A stretch of DNA of 64,000 bases, from positions 372,001 through 436,000 of the forward strand of contig CAMPDV010000212.1 in NCBI GenBank assembly GCA_946699065.1, written 5' to 3'. The DNA comes from Loxodes magnus. Taxonomy: Eukaryota; Ciliophora; Karyorelictea; Loxodida; Loxodidae. Below are positions 1 to 12,377 of this stretch, piece by piece; the stretch's first letter is position 1; each line of letters starts with the position of its first letter. Both the position numbers and the translations under genes were made by a program. Below the pieces are notes generated by a model. The model saw only the letters and a list, made by a program, of their open reading frames with translations, did not search any database and was not told where the DNA came from.

Positions 1-1418
1 TAGCTCTGTATTATATGGAATTGTATTTTGGAATAACTTTGATGAGGATTGTAGGTGTGGACTGATTTGATATAGTATTAATAAGTTGATTCTTTGAACT
101 TAAGATTAAATTAGAAGTTATCTTGCTTAATTAACCTCTCTTAAGTATTTAAGATTAATTAAAATTAATCTAAACTTCTTAATTAGTCTCAACCAATACA
201 CTATAAGGATAAAACCACTTTACAACACCATTCATTATCAATTCAAATCACTACACCAATATCATACCATACAGTTTAACTGCCTCCAATTAATTACTCT
301 AAAACTATCTTACATCATAACCAAATCTATAGCATACACACACCAACTAACTCAAAACTAATTTTTAAGAACTAGCATACAACTAAGACTAACCATTAGA
401 AAGCTTAGTCTCTTCTTAAACAACAGAAACTAATTAATTAGCCAACTAATATTAGGCTACAGCTCATTACTGATAGGTCTCTTAGTAGCTTAGTAGAAAT
501 AAAACTAAGAGATTAAGAGTTAAGATAGCTTTATTTAATCAAGTAATGCTAATACATTTTCTGAGAACACTTCTTTAGATGTTAATAGACCTTAAAGAAA
601 AGCTCTTAGCAAATCATAACAGATAGATGCTTCAAACAAGATTGAATAAGTAGAGTAAAGAGAATCGTAGTTTAATACTTTGAATAGTACTGCAATCTGT
701 TCTTATGATATTCAATCTGTAAAATAAAGTTAGAAGTTGATGAGGAGGAAAAAGCCTCTTTAGTGAAATAATAAGGTAATAAAAAAGTTAGTTAAACCAG
801 ATTTAAATTTAAGCAGAAAAAGGATAGATAAATTATTTATCTTATTAGGCTAAAAATGATAAGTTTGCTTAAAGACACTTAAAAGAAGCTAAATTTATAG
901 CAGCTACAACATTAATTTAATAGCTTTTAATCTTTATTTTTAAGAAGTTCTAATTAAAGCAATATAAAAGAGAATAAAACAATAAGCTTAATAAAAGAAA
1001 TAAGTCTTTATCTATAACAGATAGGTAATACTAGTATAAAGCTTTATTAAACAAACTTAACTTTCAAAACATAAGAAACAGAAAACATTCAAGTACTTTA
1101 CATTTTTAAGAAGTAGGAATAAAACCTAGTTATCAACTATAATTTACCAAAAATTTAAGACTTACAAAATAATAGTCGTTTCTCAGTACAAAATTAGATA
1201 TAATCACAAAAAACCAACTAATTGAAAGATGTAAAATCAACTCTAACAAATTAGCAGAGATTGAAGGCTTAACAAAGGCATATCAATGAAGCCCGAATAA
1301 ATAAAGGCAAATTAAATTTCATTTAAGTAAGGTAACGGATTCTATATTAAACAATGTCTAAATAAGTTTCGCTATAAGATAATAGATTTAATAAGAAAAT
1401 TAAAAACAGCTAGAGCAG
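1..1418 (+). repeat. Direct repeat A, copy 1
   Basis: This segment is nearly identical to 58548-59966 in the same orientation, about 58.5 kb apart. Differences are a few substitutions near 1190-1205, one at about 1351, another near 1369, and a single-base insertion in copy 2. Identity stops abruptly just after the shared TAGAGCAG. The left edge is cut by the window start, so the full length is unknown. It covers gene sequence rather than a recognisable transposon. Confidence 0.9.
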
Positions 1419-1800
1419 TTGAGAAAGACTATAACTTTATCGTACAATCGGAACTTCCTGAGACAATTCATTTCGTGTAATTTATTAAAGCTACAGAATT
1501 AACGTAACCCGAATGAGCCGTCAAAGTTAAGTCTAAAATATTAAAGAATTACCTTGAGATTAGTCGTAGGAAATGTTGTTTAGCAATTTTTAGAAGCAGA
1601 GGTTGAATTTGGTATTTAAATAGAAGTAGGGGTATTGTTGGGACTGATTTGTTGTTGTTAATATTTTTGGTAAAAAAAGAGTTTTAGTAAATGATATTAG
1701 TTTTGATTGAATTTTGATAACTAAGTTGAATAATTTGGAAATGAAAGTAACTGATCTTAATAATTTTGGTTATTTAAGTTGAATTAAATAATAAAAATAT
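1..1800 (+). CDS. 3' part of an unrecognised gene (repeat A copy 1)
   Basis: The frame begins at base 3 and reads open with TAA/TAG as Gln and TGA as Trp. It opens with the hydrophobic stretch ALYYMELYFGITLMRIVG, followed by a Q/N/T-rich linker. Next comes a helical lysine-rich segment (around 800-1300) and a further hydrophobic segment with clustered Cys near 1630-1660. The missing 5' part can be inferred from the near-identical copy at 58548-59966, where exon 1, a 25-nt intron and an ATG are visible upstream. I do not recognise the family. It may be a membrane-associated protein. The 3' end is unclear: no convincing TGA stop was identified before the LINE-derived T-rich DNA. Copy 1 keeps the frame at the site where copy 2 has a one-base insertion. 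Confidence 0.5.
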
Positions 1801-1989
1801 TGATTTATTAAGATACTTATAAGATTTTATTAATTAAATTATTGAAAATTCTAATTTTTAAGCTTAAATGCAGAAAAATATAAAGCTGTCTTTGTCCATT
1901 AAAGGTTTTAGAATTTGAATGATTTGATATGTTTTGACTTTTAAATAAAAGGATAAATGATTATATCAAAAGTTTATAACTAAGAATTT

Positions 1990-4900
1990 AAATCCTTATT
2001 ATAATAACTTTACTATGCATTTATTAATCATACCTTATTTGAGTTTTAAATAAAAATACTCTTACCTTATTTCAATATAAACCCTTTTAAATGATAAACA
2101 AAATAATAAAAATGCTTTAAAAACTACTGTTATTAATTATTCTTTACACTTACATTTAATCAAACAAATGAGTTATTTTTATTTTTCTTATTCCTGAATC
2201 TTGACTCATTTAATTATTTAATTTTTCTTATTCTCATATTACTAAAATATTTAGTGTTCGCTCAATCATCTTAAAATCTAATTTTTTTTAAAGTTTTTTT
2301 GTACTAGATCATGTTTTTTATCTTAGAATCAATATTTTCTAATATTTGTTTACTCTTTTTTTTCTTAATTTATTAATAGTCGATTATATTCTAGCATTTC
2401 CTTTTAGTTTTTTTCCATGCTTTATTAATTTTATTTTTGATTGGAAATTTACTCTTTTCTTATTTTTTTTATATTTGTGATTAGTTTTTTATTGTTTCTT
2501 GAATTTAAAAACTGTATTCTTTTATAATTTATCTGCAAAATAAGCATTCAAAGTCATGTATAAATTTTCCTTATTTGCTATAAATAAAGTTTATTCTTAA
2601 TCAATGTGCTTTTCAAAAAATCAGCTCTAAAATGTGAAATTTGCTTTCTAAGTCTATAATTTAATTTAATTTAATTTAATTTTTATCAATTTCTAAATTA
2701 AGTCTTATTTTTATATTATTAATTTTTTTTTTTTCATGTATTATATTATTTTTATTATTCTCTTAAGAAATTTTTTTTTTATTTTTAAATTCCTTTAGCA
2801 TAGTTTTTTATATGCAGATTTTTAATTTATTCACTATTTATTTCATAGTATTTTTCAATTTTTTTCTTTTATATTTTAAGTTCTGTTTTTACTCTATTTG
2901 AATAATTACTAAAATTTATATCTTGTCTGCCTTTTTTTTCTTGATCATTTCTGAATTATTCTAATAACTTCTTGTAGAATTTTAAAAATTTTTATGCTTT
3001 CGCTTCTCAAATTTATATTAGTTAAAATATATATTAGATTTCTTTAATTGGTGCTTGTGGAACTTTCAAGCATTTTATTATTATTTATCTTTGTACTATT
3101 TAAATTCTATTTTTTCATTTTGTTATTCCTACCTAATACTATATGGAATTAATTCTAATCAGTATTCTTATTTTAGCATATCAAATAAATTGAATAAAAC
3201 CTTAAGGTTAATTGATTATATTTTTAAAGAATTGTGATTATAATATAAATACTGATTATTGAAGTTTTTTGAAGGGCTATTAATGATTTATCTTTTCTTA
3301 ATTAAATTAATTTATTTGATATCCTAAGTATTTCATTTTTTGTTTTATTTATATTTTTATCAGAAAAGCCTCAATATCTTAAGTCGTTGAAATCTCATTC
3401 TTGAATATTTGTATAAATTCAAAATCCTCCTTGCTAAAATTAAGTTTTATTAATTAAAAAATATTTCAGTTTCGTTAAATTAAATTACATATTTTTTTAG
3501 TTATTTGCTATTAGTATTAAATCATTTGCCCAAGCAAATTAGAGTTTTGAATTTTATGACTTAGATTTTCATATTTACCCTAAATATCTTAATACTATAT
3601 TATATATACCATTGCTAATAGTGATCCTCTTGAGCTTCCTTGTAAAAATCCATTTATTTGTTGAATTTTGATTATAATTTTTTATACAGATTAAAACTTA
3701 TTTATACTAACTAATATGTATCTTTTATTATATTAATTATATTTTATGAATGTATAATATTTTCATTTGGTAAAATTAAATTTAATGATTTATTGTATCA
3801 GCATTTTTAAGCGTCAATTAGAATGAATTTTTATTTTTCTTTTAATTTTTATAGTTTTCCATTATTTATCAAAGTTATCATATACTATTAGCAGTTTACA
3901 TCTTTTTATAAATCCTTTTTGATCTTTACCTAGCAAACTATTCTCTTATATTCCTTAATATATTTGGATATTTTATCAAATAATTTTTAGATTATATCTA
4001 TGAGTGCTATTGGTGATAATTGTTTCAGTTTTATTGGATTTATTTTAGTGGGTTATTATTATAATAACTTTATTCATTTAATTAGGTAATTTTTATTACT
4101 TCTAGTAGTTTTAGTAAAATTCGCATGGTATTTATCATAAATCGTTATATGAGTTTTTTATTGTTTCATTTGAAATTTAATCAAATCCTTAGGCTTTGTT
4201 GTTAGATAAAGATCTTAATACATCTCCTACTTTTAATGAAATATACTTCCTCATTTTAATCTTTTAAACCTTGCTTTATGCTTGTTCCTTAGATTTTATT
4301 AATTCATTTAATATTTTATTTAATTTAGTTTAAAACCAGGCTTTATAGTTTGCTAAATACACCTTTTTTTCCAATTTTTAATTAATTTTTTATTTTAGTT
4401 AGCTTTATTTTTTATCCTTTTTGATTTAAAATATTTTTGGCTTATTCCCCATTTCTTGATAGTTACCATTTAGAAATATTAATGAATTATTTCAACTTTC
4501 TTGTTATTATTCTTTTTGGATTTTAATAAATTTGTCTTTTCTTTTAAATATTTCCTTTTAAGTTTTAATATCTATTATATTAATTTATTTCTTATATGTA
4601 TACTTTCTAACTTTATTTTCCTCAGTTTCTATTAATATTATATTTAAGATTATTCAACCTCTTGCTTATTTTTTATTCTCGCACTATTGAGTGCAGATAT
4701 AGAAATAATTTCATAATAAGGTTGTATTATTCTTCTAAATTTAGTTATTCAATTAATTAATTAAAAAATTATTATGTTCCTCTATATTATTCTTTCTAGT
4801 ATTACTTTCAAATATCTTATTTTAGTTATTTAATTTATAACTTATTTCAATTTATTTCCTTCATTTTGCTAAATAACTTTTATCTCATTTAAAGTAAGAA

Positions 4901-5060
4901 ATTATCTTATTCCTACTTTTTCTTATATTATAAACCTGATATTTTCTTACTTACCTATTTAATAATTTATCAATATATGATCAATTAATTATCTCCTTTT
5001 CTTCACTTATCTGTATAACTATTTTTTATCCATTTATATCTATTCAATCAATTATTCAAT
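1990..5060 (-). mobile_element. Decayed LINE (non-LTR) retrotransposon with reverse transcriptase
   Basis: The plus strand is strongly T-rich, so the minus strand is A-rich and coding. Reading the minus strand, a lysine-rich region (about 4.7-4.3 kb) precedes palm motifs. The segment GFLQGSSRGSLLAMVYI near 3660-3600 matches the RT motif usually written GxxQGsxLSP. Shortly after, near 3540-3500, FAWANDLILIANN matches the catalytic FADD region. The first catalytic Asp is replaced by Asn, and a one-base shift separates the two motifs, so the element is dead. The 3' end lies at the left, near 1.9-2.1 kb, without a clear boundary. The right end near 5060 abuts plus-strand coding sequence that lacks a start, consistent with insertion into that gene. 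No target-site duplication was identified. Confidence 0.75.
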
Positions 5061-5061
5061 T

Positions 5062-8000
5062 TAGGGTTTCGACTCGTTTCTACCAAAAGACTGGATTTTG
5101 ATGATAAAATAAAATGAATCTTTATGATATCTAGATAGTAAACTATTAAGATTTGTATGATTGGGAGCAAAGGATGATGAGAGAGTTTAGGACAACTTAA
5201 AAAAGACAAGTATTGGTTAGGTTTTTTATAGTGAGAGACAAGTTAGAACGAATCTGAGAAAATATTTCCTAATTTTATTAATTGTCGTAAAGGGTTTGTC
5301 TAAGCTTGATTTATGAGATCCCAGAAATTAAGGAAGTAATAGATTTACATCCTCATTTTTTCACTAAACAAATAGATAAATAAAACCGATTTATTCAGAA
5401 AGAAGAACTTATAAAAAAAGGAAATGTTTACTGTATTGTTAAATTACTACTTAAGATAATACAGAAAAATTATTTGTTTAGCAAAATAAATTAATTTAAC
5501 TTTCTATATGATCTAACATGAAAAATGCTTCATTTAACTAAAATAAGAGCGATTACTGTTTTAGGAAAATAACTTTGTCAATTTGTAAAATTTTAACCCT
5601 GAAATACTAGGAAGCATTTTAATCGTTAATGCTATCCTTTTATTTTGAGGTACTTTAAGTCTAGTAAAGTCCTTAAAGACAAAATAACTCACCCAAAATC
5701 TAAATAAGTTGCTCCTCTTATAAAAAGAGAAATTGAAACTCGTTAGCTATAACATTTACATTTTAGATTAATTACTTCAGAACTACTTGCTTTTTTTAGT
5801 AGTACAGGCGAATATCTAAAGTATTGCTTAAATACAATTCAGTACCTTAAATCCTTATAATCTGCTTCTATATTACAGGTATTGTATTTACTAAAAACGA
5901 AACAATTTAAAATAACACTTATTTGGAGTAAAGTCCAGCCCTTAGCAGAAGGTCAAGATTCACCTTATAAGATAAAATGGAAGGCAATTCATCATATAAA
6001 AAGAAAACCTTAAAGATTTCAAGCAAGCATTAAAAAGATTTAAAATAAAAGGAATAAATCCGAACATTAGTAATTTTTAACGTTGTAAAAACTTCAAAAA
6101 CCGTAGCTAGAACAGTAAAAGTCCACAGTGATAAGACTTTTATACTAAGCGCGAAGAAGATGAAAGCAAAGATTTGATTTTCTATTGAGAGATAAAATTT
6201 AATGAGACTTTCTGATTTTTTTTTTGCGAGATAAAGATAAAGTTTCATATCTGAATTTTCTCTAAGCATATTTATTGCTTACCAAGAATGATTTTTAAGC
6301 AAAAAATAAGAAGGAAGAACTTAATCTTCTTTCGATATAAAAATTGAAGCAACTGCACAAAACAGTTACATGCAAGTTATAAGCCATCAAGACTAAATAC
6401 TGTAAACTGTCTTCCCATTCATAAGAATCATTTATTAAGTTGCCTTGTTCCATAATAAACTCTTACTTGAATTACTCACCTATTATGAGTTGGTCTGGTT
6501 TTCAGATAAATTATAACTAAACCAATATTAGTAAATTGGTTAATAGGAGAAGAAGAAAATCTAGACTTTGTCAGTTATAAATGCTAGGTTAATCACAGAA
6601 GTTAAATAGATAATAGAAAAAGATATTTTTATAGACTGAAATTCTGCATATTTTGAATAAAACGTTACACTATTTATAAATTCAAAGTCAGATAGATTTA
6701 AATGCATTTTGTTCTTTTTCTTGGATAGTCGAATCAGGAAATTGAAATGCCTAATTAGTAGTTAAAATTTAACTGATTATATATTATTTGACAGTTAAGA
6801 TTAAAAAGAGATTTGGCTTAGCTGTAAAAGATAACAGGGATTGGACCTAAATTTTTTAATTTGTAAACTTGTAGCTGAAGGAGGAGAGGAATTATTAGCT
6901 GAGATGTGGATGAAATATAAATTTTCGGATTTAGCATAAAAACAGCTATAGGGATCCTTCCCTTGAATCAGAAAATTACTTACTAATTTTTATGATGAAG
7001 TACAATCTATAAGAGCCTATAATGGAAATAAATCTTAGAGGTTTAAAATGTGGTTTGCAGAAATGAATAAATGCTTACTCTATAAATTTTAATAATTGAG
7101 ATATTTAAGCTGAACCTGAGAAATGTATAATAATAATTTAAAAAATACTTAAACAAAGAAAAATTAGATAGCTAAATTATAATCAAACGTCAATAGTTAA
7201 TCTGATCTGATATTAGTAAAGTATAGTATGTAAATATTTTTCCATTAAAGTTGACTCAAAATAGGATTAATATATGGGAAAGTAAGAAAAATAGCTTATA
7301 CTATTGATAGAGATTCTAAATTAGAATTAAAAATTATAACACAATACATAAGTTAAGTCTATGTAATAAGACAAAATACTACATAAATTTAGTAAGAGAC
7401 ATTGAATAAGAAGTAGCTTAATTTTAAGGATAGTCAGTTACAATTCTAAACTTGAATTTTTACGTTTACGTCAGTGGAGCAAAAAATATATCAATAACTC
7501 AGTAAAACTAGCATAATAGGAGAAAATATCTCCTGAGTAGTTTAGCAAGCAAAATTGGGAAAGGAAATATCGAAAACTCATTATCTCATCACAAATTTAA
7601 TTCATTTTCGAGCAGATCAAATCAGAAACACAGAAGTTATCATAAGAAAATAATCCTTTCTATTTAGAATAAAAATACCTTAAAAAGAATTAAAAGTAAA
7701 GAGTAAAGCATAGAGTTTATCGGAAAGTACTATATAATGAAATAACTTAAATTAAAACAGTAAAACTTTCAAATTACTTAGAATGGTCTTATAATAATTC
7801 TATCCAGAATCAAGTTATTATAACTGCATTAATATCTTCCATTCAGCTTTAAGTAGTTTTATCTATATTTATCAAATATTGTATTTAAAGCTATGTAAAT
7901 TATCTTAGTAAACTATTAAATGCTGAATTATGAAAAAAGATATAAAATCTATTTTAAAAACATTTAGCTTAATAAATATAACTAACTTGATAAGTCAATA

Positions 8001-8664
8001 AAACATAGTCAATGAAATCTATTCTTAACTTAATAAATAAGTTTAAAGATTTGGTTTGATCAGATAAAGTAAAAAAAATAAATGAATTACAGAAAGATTT
8101 AGGGCTAATTATATATTTGCAAAAGGATGATTTTTTTATGAATATTGTTTACATAAATTAAAAAAGAAAAAAGCAGAAAATAATAGAAACATAATTGCAG
8201 AATATTATTGTAATAAGTAAGAGTAATTTTTGCTTAATTTGCTATGTATGTTCATTAACTAATTTATAATTAAATTTAATATAGCTTATTACTAATACTT
8301 TACTCTTCATTTATCCTTTTTACTTACAATAAAATTTTTTTCTGTTCTTATGTTACTATTTTTTTGTTAGTTGTTCTATTTATCGGCTATTAATAACAAG
8401 TCCTCTAATTTATATACTTAGGCTAGTATTGAATAAAGTTGACTCTACGCTTAATAGGAATTATAGATGATTTCAAATCTTAAGCTTCATTAATTGAGCT
8501 AATTTTATTAGATAGGAGTTATATTCCAATGAGAAAAAAGCAAAACTAAAGCATATAATCTAATAATTAAAAGACTGCTAAAAAGATGTTATTATATATA
8601 TAAAAATGGCTTCTAAGAAATAACAGAACTTTGAACAAAACATTTAAACAGGAAAATTCTCTAA
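5062..8664 (+). CDS. Large unrecognised protein, 5' end apparently cut by the LINE
   Basis: A single plus-strand frame, read with the karyorelict code, gives a long protein-like sequence. It starts at the LINE edge with GFRLVSTKRLDFDD, runs through MIGSKGWWES (ATG at 5157), a hydrophobic segment ILIICFYITGIVF near 5.85 kb, and VAEGGEELLAEMWMKYKF near 6.87-6.93 kb. A second hydrophobic stretch lies near 8.3 kb. The sequence is rich in G, D, E and W, unlike the K/Q/L-heavy shadow frames. The natural start is probably missing, because coding continues without an ATG back to the LINE boundary. Near 8.69 kb the frame meets TGA, overlapping the next ORF. No domain was recognised; two possible membrane segments suggest a membrane protein. 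Confidence 0.5.
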
Positions 8665-8689
8665 AAAATAAAAAAGCGAAATAATTACA

Positions 8690-9480
8690 ATGAGTGAAAG
8701 TGAGAAATATGATTGATATGACGAACATTAACCACTTGGAAATTCAGAATTAAAAAAACTTCAGACACAAACTCAAATAGAAATATTATCTAAGTTATTA
8801 AAAGAGTTTATGTTTAAAAATAGATACTTCACTGGTAAAGTAGAAAAATTAGAAAAACTAATAACTTCTTTACTTTAGAAACAATATTAATCATCATAAG
8901 AAATAGAAAACAAACTGGAACAAAGAATTCTTTAAATTTAATAATAAATTCAGGTAACGCCATTTTAGTTTTAACGGAATTAATCAGATCCTATGGAAAT
9001 AGAAAATGAAGCCTCAAATTAAAATAAACAGTAAACGCTTATTTAAAATAAGTAGTAAATTTAAATTAAGTAAGTGTTACAGGAATAATAGTTTAAAAGA
9101 AGAATAAAATGCTACGTGTGCAATAAATAACACCAATGAAAATACTGCTACTAACTAAGTGAAATTTAAAGAAAGAATAAATAGGATATTTTTAGAAAAC
9201 TATTTAGGATATATCCAACATAAAGCGGAAACATTTATAGAAAAAAATTCTTTAACTCAAATCTTAATCCTTGGATAAATAATTAGGAATGCTAAGTGCA
9301 AGACCAAAACTATTCCGAATATTAGAGGATGGTGCACTAATGAAGTGCTACTACGCCTAACTAAGCCTAGTAGGAATTCAAGACAAACTAATGTAGACAA
9401 GCTGATAGAATAGGTCAGATGGCTGACTACTAAGGCTTTAACAAAGTTTTTAACTTTAACTTTTTATAAATAAATAAATT
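8690..9480 (+). CDS. LINE ORF1-type coiled-coil / zinc-knuckle protein
   Basis: ATG at 8690 opens with MSESEKYDWYDEHQPLG. A predicted coiled coil follows (about residues 20-95), then a Q-rich linker with the motif DPMEIE. Next is a zinc knuckle CYVCNKQHQWKYC, close to the retroviral-type CX2CX4HX4C but one residue shorter before His. A basic segment ends in IYRKKFF. This layout, coiled coil then CCHC, is typical of ORF1/Gag-like nucleic-acid-binding proteins of non-LTR retrotransposons. Related but decayed copies lie at 14.9-15.6, 30.0-30.6 and 31.9-32.6 kb on the minus strand. No reverse transcriptase follows on this strand, so the element is a fragment. The C-terminus is uncertain because no TGA stop is near. 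Of the four copies this one looks most intact. Confidence 0.65.
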
Positions 9481-11140
9481 TTGTTACATAATTTGTGTAT
9501 AAAACATAAGGAATTTTTTAATATATTTTCAATCAAAAATTTAATCAATTAAGAATTAAAAAAAATTATATAAAAAAACCTTTTTCTTCATTTTTAAAAG
9601 AATTTAAAGAATTTCTTTTTTTATGATTATTTGTAAATTAAATCATTTTTATTTTATTTTTTCTAAAAATTTTTGATAATATAAAACGTGCAAAAAATAA
9701 AAATCAATTTTTTTCGTCTTGGAAATTATTTTTGCTACTCATTTTCTATTGATTTTATTACTAAAATCTCTTAATTAATTTTTTCTTCCTTCAATTTTAA
9801 AATATTTGATTTAATTAGTTTTTATGATTACTAAAATTTTGTATTCCTTTTCTTCTAAAATAATTTTTTTATTTTCATATAAATTTTTGCACTTTTATTA
9901 TACCTTTTACTTTATCCATTAATGGCAAACATATTACAAAATGAATTTAATAATTAAATTAAACTTTTTATTATTTAATAAACTATTTATGTTTCTTTTT
10001 AATTACAATTTATTTAAAAAATCCCACTTTATTATTATTTATTTTTTTAAAATTTAGCTCTAATTCCTTTTATTTTATTCTCAAATATAATATTTTATTT
10101 TTCCTAAAAGAGTTATAAAACATAAAACGCAAACGAATCTTTTCTTTTGACTTTTTTTAGTTGATTTTAAAATTTTATATTTTTAATCTTAAAAATATAA
10201 AAAAATAAAAAAATCTATCTAAATTAATAAACAAACTTTAACTCACTCTGCTTTTAATTAAAAAAATAAGAATATTTATAAGATAAATTTTACTCTAAAT
10301 TTAGATATTTCCTAAAATAAAATAAGATTTAATTATAATACTTAAAGTTTTCTTTTTATTTTTATTAAAAGAATTCTCACTAGAATATATTTTATTTTCT
10401 GAATAATAATTAATAACTTCATTTTTTATATATTTTAAAATTATAAATCTATGTCTGTCCCCAAATCTTATATAATATATAACGCAGTGCAAAGCTAATA
10501 TTTCTAATTAATTAAAAAGTTTGCTAATTTTAACTTTTTATTATTTAAAATTTAATAAATTTAAATTATTTTAAAATATTTAAAATTTTAATATTTTATT
10601 ACCTTTAAAAATTCCAATATCAAATTTAAAATAAGTAAATCTTTATAGCTTTAGAAAAATTGCTAAATAAAGCTAAAAATACTAATTCATCTTTTTAAAT
10701 TAAAAAAATCTTTAAACAATAAAATTAAAAAAATTAAATATAGATAAAATCCATTTTTTTAATTCTATCTTATAAAATAATTCAATATAATTAAAAAATT
10801 TTATGTTTATTTTTTAATTCAAAAATTATTAAAACTTTATATAGTGAAAAATTTGAGTTAAAAAGGATTTAAAATATGTTAATTTATAAATTAATATTTA
10901 GATTAAATTTATTGCTTTTATCTTATTACCTTTTTAAATTAATTAATTAATGGATTAATATTTTTATTTCAAGCACTTAAAATTTTTAAATTAATGTAAT
11001 TTTTCAATAAATGTTTTTAAGAAAAAAATTTAAAATTCTTATTGTTTTACATTGTAGACTTAGCCATACTTAAGTAAAAGTTAATTGTCATATATAAATT
11101 TTTAATATAAAATACTTAAGGATAAATAAATCTCAAACAT
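9480..11140. other. AT-rich spacer, weak minus-strand coding potential
   Basis: The segment is extremely AT-rich with long A and T runs. Reading the minus strand between about 10.5 and 9.6 kb gives a weakly protein-like sequence (for example FGDRHRF in one frame, and NIIFENKIKGIRAKF in another). The composition is close to what AT-rich noncoding DNA gives when no stop codons exist. I annotate no gene here. Confidence 0.4.
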
Positions 11141-11149
11141 AAGTATACT

Positions 11150-11765
11150 CTTAAACCATTCACCTAAATTAAAGTTTCATATCTACATGATCCAGAAATT
11201 ATAACACTTGAAGTTACTAAACTGAATACTTGATACAGTATTTGAATGGCCTTGAAGAGTTCGAAGTAGCTGACTAGTTGTTAATTCCCATATATTGATT
11301 GTCTTATCAATGCTTCCCGATATGATCAGTTCTGGTCACTTGAAATCGCTACAGAAAACACAGAATCTGTATCTCCCCACAAAGAACCCTTACATTCGCT
11401 AGTCCCATTTATTGATCGATTTATCATAACTTCCCAATTAAATTCAATTCTAATCACTTGATATCGCTAAAGAATTTACACCATTCGTGTGTCCTTACAA
11501 AGAACTTTTTAATTAACCAGTTGCTAAGTTCCATATCTTTATCGTACCTTCAGAACTTCCCGATACGATTCCTTTTCTGGTCTCTTGAAATCGCTACAGA
11601 TAATAAAGGATTCGTATGTCCCTATAAAGTAATCTTACACTAGCCAGTTGTTAAGACCCATATCTTTATCGTATTATCTCTATTTCCCGATACGATTAAA
11701 TTTTAGTTACTTGATATCACTACAGATAATAAAGTACCGTATATTCTTGGAATATTTTATCTAAA
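11150..11765 (-). pseudogene. WD40-repeat pseudogene
   Basis: Read on the minus strand, four to five WD40 blades can be seen: NLIVSG...NTIKIW, then IVSGSSEGTIKIWNL with a following GHTNGV..LAISSD, then a damaged blade, then LIISGSIDKTINIWEL with LRTLQGHSNTV. Frames shift between blades: there is an extra base before IVSGSSEG, and the third blade is scrambled. No N-terminal RING region is attached. The blade sequences are close to those of the intact WD40 genes at 27.3 and 35.7 kb, so this is a decayed family member or a partial copy. Confidence 0.8.
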
Positions 11766-11769
11766 TATT

Positions 11770-12370
11770 AAAGAATTACCTTTATTTTTGTCGTAGTTGA
11801 TTATATTTTCCAGTTTTAAAAAAACAAAATAGGTAGAATTTCATATTTAAGAAAAAAAGGAATTTTAGCTAGAGAATAATTTGCTTATTTTAAAATATTT
11901 CTTAAAAAGATACTCTTAATAAATTATATTTCTTTGTTTTGCATTTTTTATTTTATAACTTACTTTATAATAGTTTAATTATATTATCTCATATAAAGAA
12001 AATAATTAGATTTTAAACTTTTGCTATAAGCAAAACTGTTTTAGCATTTATTTAAAGAGATCAACGAACTATCCATTAGAAAATATATTTAAGTTAAAAT
12101 TAAATTAAATAATGAAATATTCTATACAATAATCAATGTAAAATTTAGGATTTAGCTTATAAACTAAATTTATAATTAACATATTTTTATGCTTTAATTC
12201 CTTTTTTTATTTTACTATATAAAAAAGAAACATTTCTTCCAAGAATCTCTTCTGAATAGGATCTATACCAATCAAGATACCACTACCAAAATTTACTTTA
12301 AGAACTCAAATTATGTAATAGGAGAATTTTGAACTTTTAAGAAATGTATAAGGGCTTGAAGGGAAAATCG
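11770..12370. other. Intergenic AT-rich sequence
   Basis: No coding region or repeat with supporting evidence was found. The stretch separates the WD40 pseudogene (minus) from the LNR gene (plus). Confidence 0.5.
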
Positions 12371-12377
12371 CATACTG

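Noticed and set aside
3055..3237. Short standard-code ORFs such as 3055-3237, 6030-6269, 10301-10492, 13080-13322, 31082-31288, 37957-38142 and 62785-63183
   Set aside because: In this genetic code stop-free runs under standard rules mean nothing. These overlap real genes on the other strand or AT-rich spacer.
5114..8280. A second plus-strand frame that resembled ciliate TmcB-type PAS/membrane proteins
   Set aside because: It is a K/Q/R/L/I-rich shadow of the frame described above, which has far better D/E/G/W composition and continuous protein-like segments. The apparent similarity came from composition.
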